Below, one piece after another: positions 1-8,400 of a stretch of DNA of 42,008 nucleotides. The notes beneath the pieces are model-generated. The model was not told the DNA's origin. It worked only from the letters and a program-made list of their open reading frames with translations, and did not search any database. The stretch is from NCBI GenBank assembly GCA_023384005.1, contig JAHDXY010000009.1:1-42008 (forward strand). The letters run 5' to 3'. Source of the stretch: Burkholderiaceae bacterium. GTDB taxonomy: Bacteria > Pseudomonadota > Gammaproteobacteria > Burkholderiales > Burkholderiaceae_E. Each line of letters opens with the position of its first letter. The first letter of the stretch is position 1. The position numbers and the translations under genes were made by a program.

Positions 1-814
1 GGTTCGCGTGCGCGTAGGCGAGCGCCGCGGGCAGCTTGTAGCGCGCGAGGCGCTCCTCGAGCTGCGGAAAGGTCTGCTCGGGCCATCGCAGATTCAGGCC
101 TCCGGCGGGCATCACGATTCCTGCTGGAGCGACCGGCTGCACCCTCGAGGGCGACACGTCGATCACGCCGGCTGTCTCGAGCACATCGGTGACGCACTTC
201 AAGCCAACCCACAACCCGCTGATGCGCGACAACGCGAAGCCGTGCAGGCCGAGATCGAGGATGTCCTGCACGGTCGCCGGGGCGAGCACCGGCATCGACA
301 CCGCGCTGAAGACCTGATCGGTCTGCGCCGCAACGGTCGAGGATTTCGCGCCGTGATCGTCGCCGGCGATCGCGATGACGCCCCCGTGGCGCGCGCTTCC
401 GGCCTGGTTGGCGTGGCGAAAGACGTCGCCGCTGCGATCGACGCCCGGGCCCTTGCCGTACCAGATCGCGAACACGCCGTCGTACTTCGCGCCGGCGAAG
501 CTGCCGACCTGCTGGGTGCCCCAGATCGCAGTGGCCGCGAGGTCCTCGTTCAGGCCGGGGACGAAGCGCACGTGGTGCGCGTCGAGTTTTGCGCGGGCAC
601 GCGCGAGCGCCTGGTCGTATCCGCCGATCGGCGAACCGCGATAGCCGCTGATGTAGCCGCCGGTGTTCAACCCGGCCGCGACATCGCGCTGGCGCTGCAT
701 CAGCGGCAGGCGCACCAGCGCCTGCGTGCCTGTCAGGAACACCTCGCCCTCGAGCGCGTCGTAGCGCGCGGCGAGCGTCGTCTTGCGCAGCGCGGCCTCT
801 GCCGGTAGATTCAT
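1..814 (-). CDS. Indolepyruvate ferredoxin oxidoreductase (fused 2-oxoacid:ferredoxin oxidoreductase), 5' part only
   Basis: The reading frame starts at an ATG (814-812) that overlaps the stop of the preceding gene as ATGA, and runs off the left edge of the window, giving about 271 N-terminal residues. Seen: a start near MNLPAEAALRKTTLAARYD, then FLTGTQALVRLPLMQRQRD, NTGGYISGYRGSPIGGYD and WYGKGPGVDRSGDVFRHAN. This is the N-terminal pattern I associate with the long fused indolepyruvate:ferredoxin oxidoreductases (IorA-IorC type, about 1150 residues) of Proteobacteria. Family knowledge: these thiamine-diphosphate and Fe-S enzymes oxidatively decarboxylate aryl-pyruvates from aromatic amino acid breakdown to acyl-CoA, passing electrons to ferredoxin. 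The C-terminal part with the gamma-type domain lies outside the window, so completeness cannot be judged. It is the last visible gene of a tightly overlapping minus-strand operon. Confidence 0.85.
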   Translation of the reverse strand, partial: MNLPAEAALRKTTLAARYDALEGEVFLTGTQALVRLPLMQRQRDVAAGLNTGGYISGYRGSPIGGYDQALARARAKLDAHHVRFVPGLNEDLAATAIWGTQQVGSFAGAKYDGVFAIWYGKGPGVDRSGDVFRHANQAGSARHGGVIAIAGDDHGAKSSTVAAQTDQVFSAVSMPVLAPATVQDILDLGLHGFALSRISGLWVGLKCVTDVLETAGVIDVSPSRVQPVAPAGIVMPAGGLNLRWPEQTFPQLEERLARYKLPAALAYAHAN

Positions 815-1611
815 TCGCGTACGCCCGTTCCCGTCAACTCCACCTCGCCAAGCATACGCGCGCCGAGCAGCAGTTGCTCGAAGGCGGTATCGAGAAACGA
901 GACAGGCCCGCGCACGCCGAGTTCGATGTGCCTGCGCCTGCCGTCGTCGCCCGCCGTGGGCAGGCTGAATACCCGAACCTGGGGGTGGGCGCTCTCGATC
1001 GTCTCCATCAACGGCACCGCGGCCGACTCCGCGACCTCGTAGAGCAGCAACGCGCGCTCGGACACCGGCGTGCGGTTGTGCAGGTGCGCCAAACGCGTAT
1101 CGAGCAAAGTCGCGATCATCGGCCAGGCCATGCTCGGAAAACCCGGCAGGAAGAAATGCTCGCGAATCGAGAAACCGGGGATGCCGTTGCTGGGGTTCTC
1201 GATGACCTGCGCACCGGACGGAAACTCGCCCATCTTCAGGCGCTGCCGATTCTCGGCGGTGGTCATGTCGGCCGTGCCGCGTCCTTCGCGCTCCATCGCG
1301 GCGCACCGTGCGGCGATGCGCTCGCGCGCGAGCGGATGCAGCTCGAGCTCGACGCCGAGCGCGAGCGCAGCCGCCTGTCGAGTGTGGTCATCGGGAGTCG
1401 CGCCGATCCCGCCGCAGCAAAACACGGTGTCCGGCCCGGCGAAGCTCTCGCGCAGCGCCTGCACGAGCCTTGCGCGGTCGTCGCCCAGGTAACGTGCCCA
1501 GGCGAGCTGCAGCCCACGCGCGGCGAGCAGTTCGATGACCTTGGCGAAGTGCTTGTCCTGTCGCTTGCCAGAGAGAATCTCGTCGCCGACGACGATCAGC
1601 CCGAAGCTCAT
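811..1611 (-). CDS. Molybdopterin-binding protein, CinA N-terminal / MoaB-Mog-like domain
   Basis: A 266-residue protein beginning MSFGLIVVGDEILSGKRQDKH, the typical opening of the MoCF_biosynth (MoaB/Mog/CinA-N) fold, with the GGIGATPDDHT nucleotide or pterin-binding loop near residues 74-84. The family fold binds molybdopterin. Stand-alone CinA-N-like proteins of this size are widespread, but their substrate is mostly unproven, so the reaction is not assigned. The C-terminal nicotinamide-mononucleotide deamidase domain of full CinA is absent, so this is not classical CinA/PncC. The start ATG overlaps the stop of the EI24-domain gene upstream, and the stop overlaps the start of the oxidoreductase gene downstream (ATGA at both ends), which implies coupled translation in one operon. 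Confidence 0.85.
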   Translation of the reverse strand: MSFGLIVVGDEILSGKRQDKHFAKVIELLAARGLQLAWARYLGDDRARLVQALRESFAGPDTVFCCGGIGATPDDHTRQAAALALGVELELHPLARERIAARCAAMEREGRGTADMTTAENRQRLKMGEFPSGAQVIENPSNGIPGFSIREHFFLPGFPSMAWPMIATLLDTRLAHLHNRTPVSERALLLYEVAESAAVPLMETIESAHPQVRVFSLPTAGDDGRRRHIELGVRGPVSFLDTAFEQLLLGARMLGEVELTGTGVRE

Positions 1612-2381
1612 CGGGGCGTCGCCTCGATCACCGACGGATCGGGCAGGTTGCGCGCCGCGCGCTCGTCTCGCAGCAGCGCGAGCGAGAAGTGCGCGAACGC
1701 CAACGCCGAGAGCACCGGAGTGATCAGAAAGAGCGGTGGAATGTAGTTGAGCACGGTGACCATCAGCCCGAGCGCGAGGTACCGTCCGCGGTGGCGCCGG
1801 ATCAGGTCGCGGCGCTCGTCGGCGTCTGCGTGTTCGACCAGGCTGTCGAATCGCATGACGCGCGCCGTGAACCAGCCCCACCACAGCCACGGAACGATGA
1901 ACCCGAGCGGCGGAATCAGCCACAGCGGAAGCGTGACCAGATAGCCGAGCGCGAACATCGTCGTGCCCGCGCCGGCGTTCCAGATGCTCGCAGCGATCGA
2001 CCATGATCCACGTCGCGCTACGTTGCGGTACGGCCCGCGACCCAGGTGGCGGTTGACCGCCGGCATCGAGAGCACGGCGATCAGCACCACCGCCGTCACG
2101 AACATCGCCGGCACCAGCAGCAGCAGGGCGACCGAGACGGTCGCCACGCCCTCCAGGCCCTCGATCCCGATCCGCGCGAATTGCTCGTAGACCCATGCGA
2201 TCGCGCCGCCGCCGTCGAAGAACAACGCCTGCAGGAAGGCGATCAGGGGATCCCATACCAGGATCGCGACGATGATCCAGAAAACGATCGCGACGACGAA
2301 GGGCACGAGCAGCAGCGCGAGCATTTTCGGGTGGAGCTGGCTCGCGATGGCGCGAAAGAAGGCGGAAACGACGCGGTCCAT
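1608..2381 (-). CDS. EI24-domain (CysZ/TerC-like) integral membrane protein
   Basis: A 257-residue protein with several strongly hydrophobic stretches, near residues 20-45, 75-105, 130-165 and 200-235, consistent with a polytopic inner-membrane protein. The N-terminal pattern (FFRAIASQLHPKMLALLLVP) and the closing segment (FAHFSLALLRDERAARN) match the EI24 family, which includes the sulfate transporter CysZ. Family knowledge: CysZ mediates sulfate uptake, but many betaproteobacterial EI24 proteins are uncharacterised, so a sulfate role is only possible. It ends in a 4-nt overlap with the molybdopterin-binding protein gene and sits 69 nt downstream of the sterol-desaturase-like gene. Its ATG is at 2381-2379. 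No strong ribosome-binding site is visible. Confidence 0.8.
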   Translation of the reverse strand: MDRVVSAFFRAIASQLHPKMLALLLVPFVVAIVFWIIVAILVWDPLIAFLQALFFDGGGAIAWVYEQFARIGIEGLEGVATVSVALLLLVPAMFVTAVVLIAVLSMPAVNRHLGRGPYRNVARRGSWSIAASIWNAGAGTTMFALGYLVTLPLWLIPPLGFIVPWLWWGWFTARVMRFDSLVEHADADERRDLIRRHRGRYLALGLMVTVLNYIPPLFLITPVLSALAFAHFSLALLRDERAARNLPDPSVIEATPR

Positions 2382-2450
2382 GGCACCGAATCATACTGTC
2401 AACGGCCCGGCGCACCGCGCGTCGTCCGGCCGCGGGCCTGCCGCGCGCGC

Positions 2451-3422
2451 TCAGTCGGCGGACGGGGGCGCGGGCTCGCGATTGCGATGCACCAGCCGTC
2501 GCAGGCCGAGCCACTGCTGCGCCCAGAACCCGCGCCCGTAGTCCGCTCCGCGAAGCTGGTCCGAGATCCCGGTGGGCACGAATCCCGGGCGCCAGTCCGC
2601 AGTGCCGAACAGCTGATCCCACACGGGAAAGAGCACGGCGAAGTTGCACCCGCGCGCCGGGCCTTCGTGCCCATGGCCGATCGCGTGGTGCAGCCGGTGA
2701 AAACTCGGACTCACGACGAGCCGCTCGAAGGCCCCGCCCCAGCGCCAGCGAAGGTTCGCATGCTGGACGCTCTGCACGACGCGGGTGATCACGACCAGCA
2801 GCACGAACTGGCCCGGCGCCACGCCGATCACGACCGCCACGATCGCCATCAGCGCGTCGCGGATCAGGTCGTCGAGCAGGTGGTTGCGGTTGTCGGACCA
2901 GAACGTCATCTGGCGCTGGCTGTGGTGCAGCGCGTGCAGCGCCCACCACCAGCCGATCCGGTGCTGCGCGCGGTGCACCCAGTAGTCGACCAGATCGAGG
3001 ACCACCAGATAGATCAGCAGGCTCACCAGCGCAACGTCGGTGAGCCCCGGCCAGGCCTGGTCGATGTTCAGCCGCGAGAAGCCGAGCAGGCGCAACTGCG
3101 CCTCGAGCGCGTCGACCGCGGGCGTGAGCAGCGCGAACGCGACCAGCGCGAATCCGCCCAGGCGGTGCAGCAGCGTGTAGAGCACGTCGACCCGGACCGC
3201 GCGCGGATCGGTGACCGCCTCCAGAGCGCGCAGCCGCTCGAGCGGAACGAACACCGCCGCGAGCAGCGCCACCTCGATCGCGCCGATCAGCGCCCACTCG
3301 ACTGCGTCGAAGGCCGCTTCGGAGTAACGCATCAGGCCGGCGGCGAACAGCAAGGGCTGGACGATGTCCTCGAACAGCCAGCCCTGTGCCGCGACGAAAG
3401 CGCCGACGAGCCAGGCGATCAT
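2451..3422 (-). CDS. Sterol desaturase / fatty acid hydroxylase family membrane protein
   Basis: A 323-residue membrane protein. Hydrophobic segments lie in the N-terminal half, followed by the histidine clusters of the fatty-acid hydroxylase superfamily: DYWVHRAQH, HALHHS and SFHRLHHAIGHGHE. In the family these histidines hold a di-iron centre that hydroxylates or desaturates lipids at the membrane. Most bacterial members of this size have no proven substrate. The ATG at 3422 overlaps the stop of the upstream polysaccharide deacetylase (ATGA), and the longer frame extending to 4148 is only a run-through shadow of that gene. The neighbours (secreted deacetylase, periplasmic beta-propeller) suggest an envelope role, which is inference. 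Confidence 0.88.
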   Translation of the reverse strand: MIAWLVGAFVAAQGWLFEDIVQPLLFAAGLMRYSEAAFDAVEWALIGAIEVALLAAVFVPLERLRALEAVTDPRAVRVDVLYTLLHRLGGFALVAFALLTPAVDALEAQLRLLGFSRLNIDQAWPGLTDVALVSLLIYLVVLDLVDYWVHRAQHRIGWWWALHALHHSQRQMTFWSDNRNHLLDDLIRDALMAIVAVVIGVAPGQFVLLVVITRVVQSVQHANLRWRWGGAFERLVVSPSFHRLHHAIGHGHEGPARGCNFAVLFPVWDQLFGTADWRPGFVPTGISDQLRGADYGRGFWAQQWLGLRRLVHRNREPAPPSAD

Positions 3423-4306
3423 CGCGCCGCGGGCTTCGCCGAAGCCAGGTTGCGGTACGCCGGGTGCGCGAGCACCGTATCGAAGCACAGGCCGCGCTTC
3501 CTGAGCCCGGCGATCAAGGGATCGAGCATGGGCGCCCAGGGATCCTTGCGCGACCAGATCCCGAGATGCGCCATCAGGATGTCGCCATCGCGAATGTCGC
3601 GCAGCGCGCTCTCGAGCAGCCTGGCGTTCGGGTAAGCGTCCGAAGGCAACTCGTCGCCGAGAAAACCCGCCGCCGCCCAATGCACGTGCGCATAGCCGCA
3701 GGCGCGCGCCTGAGCGAGCGCGCCAGGCGTGGCCTTTCCCCCGGGCGCGCGCCAGATCGGGTCCAGCGCGCGGCCGGTCAACTCCGAGAAACGCCGCTCG
3801 ACGCGCCCGAGTTCGGCGCAAAGCGCCGACCCGTCCCAGCGCAGCGTGCGCCCGGCGTCGGCGCCGAACTGCGGTCGCGCGAGAAAGCGCGTGCCCTTCG
3901 GCCCGTCCTTCGACTCCCCTCGGAAGTAGACGTGGTCGTAGGTGTGGTTGCCGAACGCATGACCCTCGGCGACCCGATCGCGCCAGTATCGCGCCCACCC
4001 GTCGTCGAGCGCGTGGTCGCCGCGCGGCGTGCGCTCGTTGGCCAGGAAGAAGGTGGCGCGGACTTCGTGGCGAGCGAGCGTCGCGGCGATCAGTTCGGCG
4101 TCGCGCATGTTCCCGGTGTCGAGCGTCAGGTAGACCGTCCCCGCGCACGAGGCGGCGCCCGCGGCATTCGTTGTCGACGCGAGCGCCGCGAGCGCGGCCG
4201 CGAGAACGACGATCCCGCGCGGACGCGCCGGGCGGCGACCACCGTGGAGCGCGCCGCCTCGCGCCGCGCGAGACGCGCGTTCGAGCGTGTCAGAGCAGCG
4301 GCGCAC
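3419..4306 (-). CDS. Polysaccharide deacetylase family protein with variant motif 1 (TLDTG)
   Basis: A 295-residue protein with a hydrophobic N-terminal stretch near residues 30-50 (IVVLAAALAALASTTNAAGA), likely a signal peptide after an arginine-rich leader. NodB-homology motifs are visible: YLTLDTGNM where TFDDG is usual, the metal-binding NHTYDH near residue 119, and WRAPGGK near 187. Family knowledge: these CE4 hydrolases remove acetyl groups from peptidoglycan or exopolysaccharide. In motif 1 the first Asp (base) is kept and the second, normally a metal ligand, is Thr. The start is GTG at 4306, overlapping the upstream beta-propeller gene by 17 nt. No clear ribosome-binding site precedes it, so the start is uncertain, but no ATG lies nearby in frame. 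Confidence 0.82.
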   Translation of the reverse strand: MRRCSDTLERASRAARGGALHGGRRPARPRGIVVLAAALAALASTTNAAGAASCAGTVYLTLDTGNMRDAELIAATLARHEVRATFFLANERTPRGDHALDDGWARYWRDRVAEGHAFGNHTYDHVYFRGESKDGPKGTRFLARPQFGADAGRTLRWDGSALCAELGRVERRFSELTGRALDPIWRAPGGKATPGALAQARACGYAHVHWAAAGFLGDELPSDAYPNARLLESALRDIRDGDILMAHLGIWSRKDPWAPMLDPLIAGLRKRGLCFDTVLAHPAYRNLASAKPAAR

Positions 4307-5300
4307 GACTGTGGAAGTAGATCCCGTGCGGCGAGCGTCCGACCGGAATCTCGCGCACCAGCTTGCGTGTACCCAGGTCGATCACCGACACCTGCCTGCG
4401 AAATCGCGAAGTGACCCAGAGCTCGCGTTGGTCGGCGGTGACCTCCATGCAGTCGGGCCCGCCCGGCACTGCGAAGGTCTCGACCACGGTGAGCGTCTTC
4501 ATGTCGATGCGCGACACGGTATTGGCCACGCGATTGGACACGAACACGTGGCGCCCGTCGCCGAGACCACGAAAGTTGTGCGCGCCCTTGTCGGTGCGAA
4601 TCCTCGCGACCGTCTTGCGCGCGCGCCAGTCGATCGCCTCGACGTAGTCCTCGCCCATGATTCCGACCAGCAGCAGCTTGTCGTCCGGGGTGACGATGAT
4701 CCCGGCCGGCTGCTTTCCGACCTTGATCGTCCACGCGAGCTCCTGGCGCTCGAGGTCGATCGCCGCGACTTCGTCGCTGTCCTGCAGCGTGACGAACGCG
4801 AAGCGGCTGTCGGCGGAAAACCAGACGTGGCTGGGCGCCTTGGGCACCGTGATCCTCTTGCTCTCGGTGATCTCGCGGCCGTCGTAGCGGTACAGGTCGA
4901 CGCGGTCGAGCCGCAACGCGACCGAGACGAACCAGCGGTTGTCGGGCGAGAAGCCGATCTGGTAGGGATCGTCGACGTTGCGCATGCGACGCTGCAGCTG
5001 CCCGGTGCGCGGGTCGAGGAAGTGCAGGTCGTTGCTGACCGCGTTGGCCACGATCAGCGACTTCCCGTCCGGCTTCAGGTACAGGTGGTGCGGCTCCTTT
5101 CCGACGTCGATGCGCGCGGTTTCGGTGTAGGTCTTCTGGTCGATCAGCGACACCGTGGCATCGCGCGAGTTGAGCACGATCGCGACTTGAGCGCGCGCCG
5201 CGGGCGGCGCGATCGACACGCTGGCGCCGACGAGCGCGAGCCCGAGCAGGCGGTTGAACGCGGCCACGCGGGCGGAACGGAAACGACAGCTCGAGGACAT
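4290..5300 (-). CDS. YVTN-family beta-propeller repeat protein, exported
   Basis: A 336-residue protein with a signal peptide (LLGLALVGASVSIAPPAARA, cut near residue 37) followed by repeated blade motifs such as LNSRDATVSLIDQKTYTETA, KPDGKSLIVANAVSNDL and DQRELWVTSRFRRQVSVID. These 40-residue repeats with a [YF]V[TS]N-like strand form a seven-bladed propeller in family members (YncE-like). No catalytic residues are recognised, and a binding or scaffold role in the periplasm is the usual guess. An AAGGAG ribosome-binding site sits 7 nt before the ATG. It is the first gene of a minus-strand chain leading to the oxidoreductase at the left edge. Confidence 0.85.
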   Translation of the reverse strand: MSSSCRFRSARVAAFNRLLGLALVGASVSIAPPAARAQVAIVLNSRDATVSLIDQKTYTETARIDVGKEPHHLYLKPDGKSLIVANAVSNDLHFLDPRTGQLQRRMRNVDDPYQIGFSPDNRWFVSVALRLDRVDLYRYDGREITESKRITVPKAPSHVWFSADSRFAFVTLQDSDEVAAIDLERQELAWTIKVGKQPAGIIVTPDDKLLLVGIMGEDYVEAIDWRARKTVARIRTDKGAHNFRGLGDGRHVFVSNRVANTVSRIDMKTLTVVETFAVPGGPDCMEVTADQRELWVTSRFRRQVSVIDLGTRKLVREIPVGRSPHGIYFHSRAPLL

Positions 5301-5374
5301 GGAGCGACTCCTTGTTGCGTGACGCGGGACCGACGCTCGAAACCGGCGCGGCGCGCGATGACCGGGCCGCGTCC

Positions 5375-5444
5375 CGGTCGCCGCTTCCCCGGTCGCCGCT
5401 TCCCGACCGCCGCGTCCCGGTCGCCGCTTCCCGATCGCCGTTTC
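5375..5444. repeat. Five imperfect 14-bp tandem repeats (CGGTCGCCGCTTCC)
   Basis: Five head-to-tail copies of a 14-bp unit CGGTCGCCGCTTCC lie between the beta-propeller gene and hrpA: 5375-5388, 5390-5403, 5404-5417, 5418-5431 and 5432-5444 (last truncated). Copies 1, 2 and 4 are identical, one extra C separates copies 1 and 2, and copies 3 and 5 carry substitutions. The array ends inside the hrpA stop codon, so it could have grown by slippage at the 3' end of that gene. No function is evident. Confidence 0.85.
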
Positions 5445-8400
5445 AGCAGTTTATCGCGTCCCACGCCTTGTGCAGCCTCTTGACCGATACCGGCATCGGC
5501 GTGCGCAAGGCCTGCGCGAACAGCGACACCCGCAGCTCCTCGAGCATCCAGCGGAACTCCTCGAGCCGCGGGTCCGGCAGTCCGCGGCGCTGGGCGAGCG
5601 CGCGCCTGTAGTTGGCCTGCAACGGGGCGATCTCGGCCATCTTCTGCGCATCGCGCGCGGGGTCGGCGCGCAGCTTGTCCAGCCGAACGACGATCGCGCG
5701 CAGGTAGCGCTGCAGGTGCGCGAGCTGCGCGGGCGGCGTGTGGCTCGCGAATCGCTTGTCGATCAGCCCGGCGAGTTGCTGCTCGACATCGACGAGCGCG
5801 GCCGGAAAGCCTCGCGTGTGCGAGATCCTGCGTCGCACCGCCTGCTGCTCGAGCAGCGTCGCGAGCACGGTGCGGGCCAGTTCCTGGCCGAGCAGGTTCA
5901 GTCTGGGACGCGCGTCGGCAACGCGCGCCGCGAAGGAGTCGGCGTCTTTCGGCCAGGGTTCGGCGAGACACGCGCGGTCGAGGATCGCGCGAACCAGGTC
6001 GGCTCGCAGGTCCTCGACCGAGCCCAGCGCGGCGTAGCTGAGCGCGAGACGTTGCGCATCGGGGATGTTGCGCTCGAAGTAGCGCAGCGGTTCGCGAAAC
6101 GCGATCGCGAACAGCCGTCGCAGGCCGTCGCGCATCTGCGCCTGCGCGACGGCCGGATCGTCGAACACCTGCAGCTCGACCGCGTCGCCCGCGTCGACCA
6201 GCGCCGGATATCCGATCAGCGTGTGCTTGCCGCTGCGAAGCTCGAGCAACTCCGGGAGCGGGCCGAAGGACCAGTCGACATGGCGAGTACCCTCAGCCGG
6301 CCCGGCGCCAGGCGAGGAGGACAGCTGCGACCGCCCTCGCGTCTCGGGCGCCTGCGGCTCGCCGGCGCCCTTTGGCACTTCGCTCGCGAGCCTTGCGAGC
6401 GCCCTCTGGAAACTGGTTTGCGCGCGCGCGCCGTAGCGAGCCCTCAATTCGGCGAGGTTGCGCGACATCGCGAGCACGCCGCCGTGTTCGTCGGCGAGCC
6501 CGAAATTCATCGACAGGTGCGCCGGAACCGCCTCGAGCCGGAAGTCGGTGGCCTGCACGCGCAACTGCCGGGTCGCGAACAGGTCGTCGCGCAACGCTTC
6601 GATCAGCCCAGGCGTGGCGTTGCCGCTCCCGTCGATCTTCGCGAGCCACCGCTCGACGAACTCCGCGACGTACTGGGCGAGCGGAACGACGTGGCGACGC
6701 AGCTTTTGCGGGAGCGACTTCAGCAGCGCAGCCACCTTGTCGCCGAGCATGCCGGGAACGAGCCACTCGCAGCGCTCGGCGTCGACCTGGTTCAGGCCGT
6801 GGATCGGCACGGTCATCGTCACCCCGTCGTCGGCCGTTCCAGGGTCGAAGCGATACGACAGGGCGAACTGGATGCCGTGCATCGCGATGCGCCGCGGGAA
6901 CGCGTCGCTTCCGGTTCCCTGCGCATCGCGGCGCATCAACTCCTCGCGAGCGAGCTCGAGCAGGGCCGGCTCGCTGCGGCGCGCCTTTCGGTACCAGCTC
7001 TCGAGCATCGACCCGGAATAGACCCCGGCGGGCACCCGCGCGTCGAACCAGTCGAACATCCACTGCTCGTCGACCAGCAGGTCGGGCCGCCGGATCCGCT
7101 GCTCGAGCTTGCGGATCTCGTCGATCAGCCGACGGTTGTGGCGATGGAACGCGAGCTCGCTGTCCCATTCGCCTGCCACGAGCGCCTCGCGAATCAGCAA
7201 CTCGCGCGCGAGCGCCGGATCGCGCGGCCCGTAGTGCACGCGCCGCTGCGCGTAGATCGTGAGCCCGTAGAGCACCCCGCGCTCGAAGGCCACCACCTGC
7301 GCGGCCTTCTTTTCCCAGTGCGGGTCGCTGGTCGAGGTGCGGATCAGGTGCGCCGCGGCGTGCTCGATCCACGCCGGCTCCACACGGGCGACGCCGCGCG
7401 CGTAGAGCCGCCCGGTGTCGACCAGTTCGGCAGCCATCAGCCAGCGCGGCGGCTTTCGCGTCAGCGAAGAGGACGGGTGGATCGAGAACTTCGTCTGGTG
7501 CGTGCCCTGGAACTGCGGTTCGTCGGGCGCGCGAAAGCCGAGGTTGCCCAGCATCCCGGTGAGCAGCGCCCGGTGCAGCGCCTCGTAGCCGGCCGGATCG
7601 GTGTTCGGTTTCCAGCGCAGTTGCGCGACCGCGTCGCTGAGCTGGCCGTGGACGTCGGCCCATTCGCGCAGCTTGCGCGGCGAGAGGAACTCGCGCTCGA
7701 GGCGCGACTGCAGCTGCCGGTTCGACGCCTTCTCCTGCTGCGCGGCGCGCCAGTGGTCCCACAGCCTGACCAGCGACACGAAATCCGAGTGCTCGTCGGC
7801 GAAGCGCCTGTGCTGCTGGTCGGCGGCCTGCTGGCGCTCGATCGGCCGTTCGCGCGGGTCCTGCACCGACAGCCCGGATGCGATCACCAGCATCTCGCGC
7901 AGGCACCCGCCCTCGTGCGCGGCGAGCAGCATCCGCCCGATGTGCGGATCGACCGGCAGCCTGGCGAGCTTGCGCCCGAGGTCGGTGAGCGCGTTGCGCT
8001 CGTCGGTCGCGCCGAGTTCGCGCAGCAGCGCATAACCGTCGGCGATCGCCTTGCGCGGCGGCGGATCGAGAAACGGGAACTCCTCGACGTCGCCGAGCCT
8101 GAGCGCCTGCATCTGCAGGATCACGCCCGCGAGCGACGAGCGCATCACCTCCGGGTCGGTGAAACGCGGGCGGGACTCGAAGTCCTGCTCGGAGTAAAGC
8201 CGCAGGCACACCCCGTTCATGACCCTGCCGCATCGGCCCGCACGCTGGTTGGCCGCGGCACGCGAGACCGGCTCGATCTGCAACTGCTCGACCTTGCTGC
8301 GATAGAGATAGCGCTTCACCCGCGCGGTGCCAGTATCGACCACGTAGCGGATGCCCGGAACGGTGAGCGAAGTCTCGGCGACGTTGGTCGCGAGCACCAC

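Noticed and set aside
2390-2395. TATGAT as a -10 for the EI24-domain gene
   Set aside because: It would give an almost leaderless transcript, no -35 was found, and the gene is close enough to its upstream neighbour to share its transcript.
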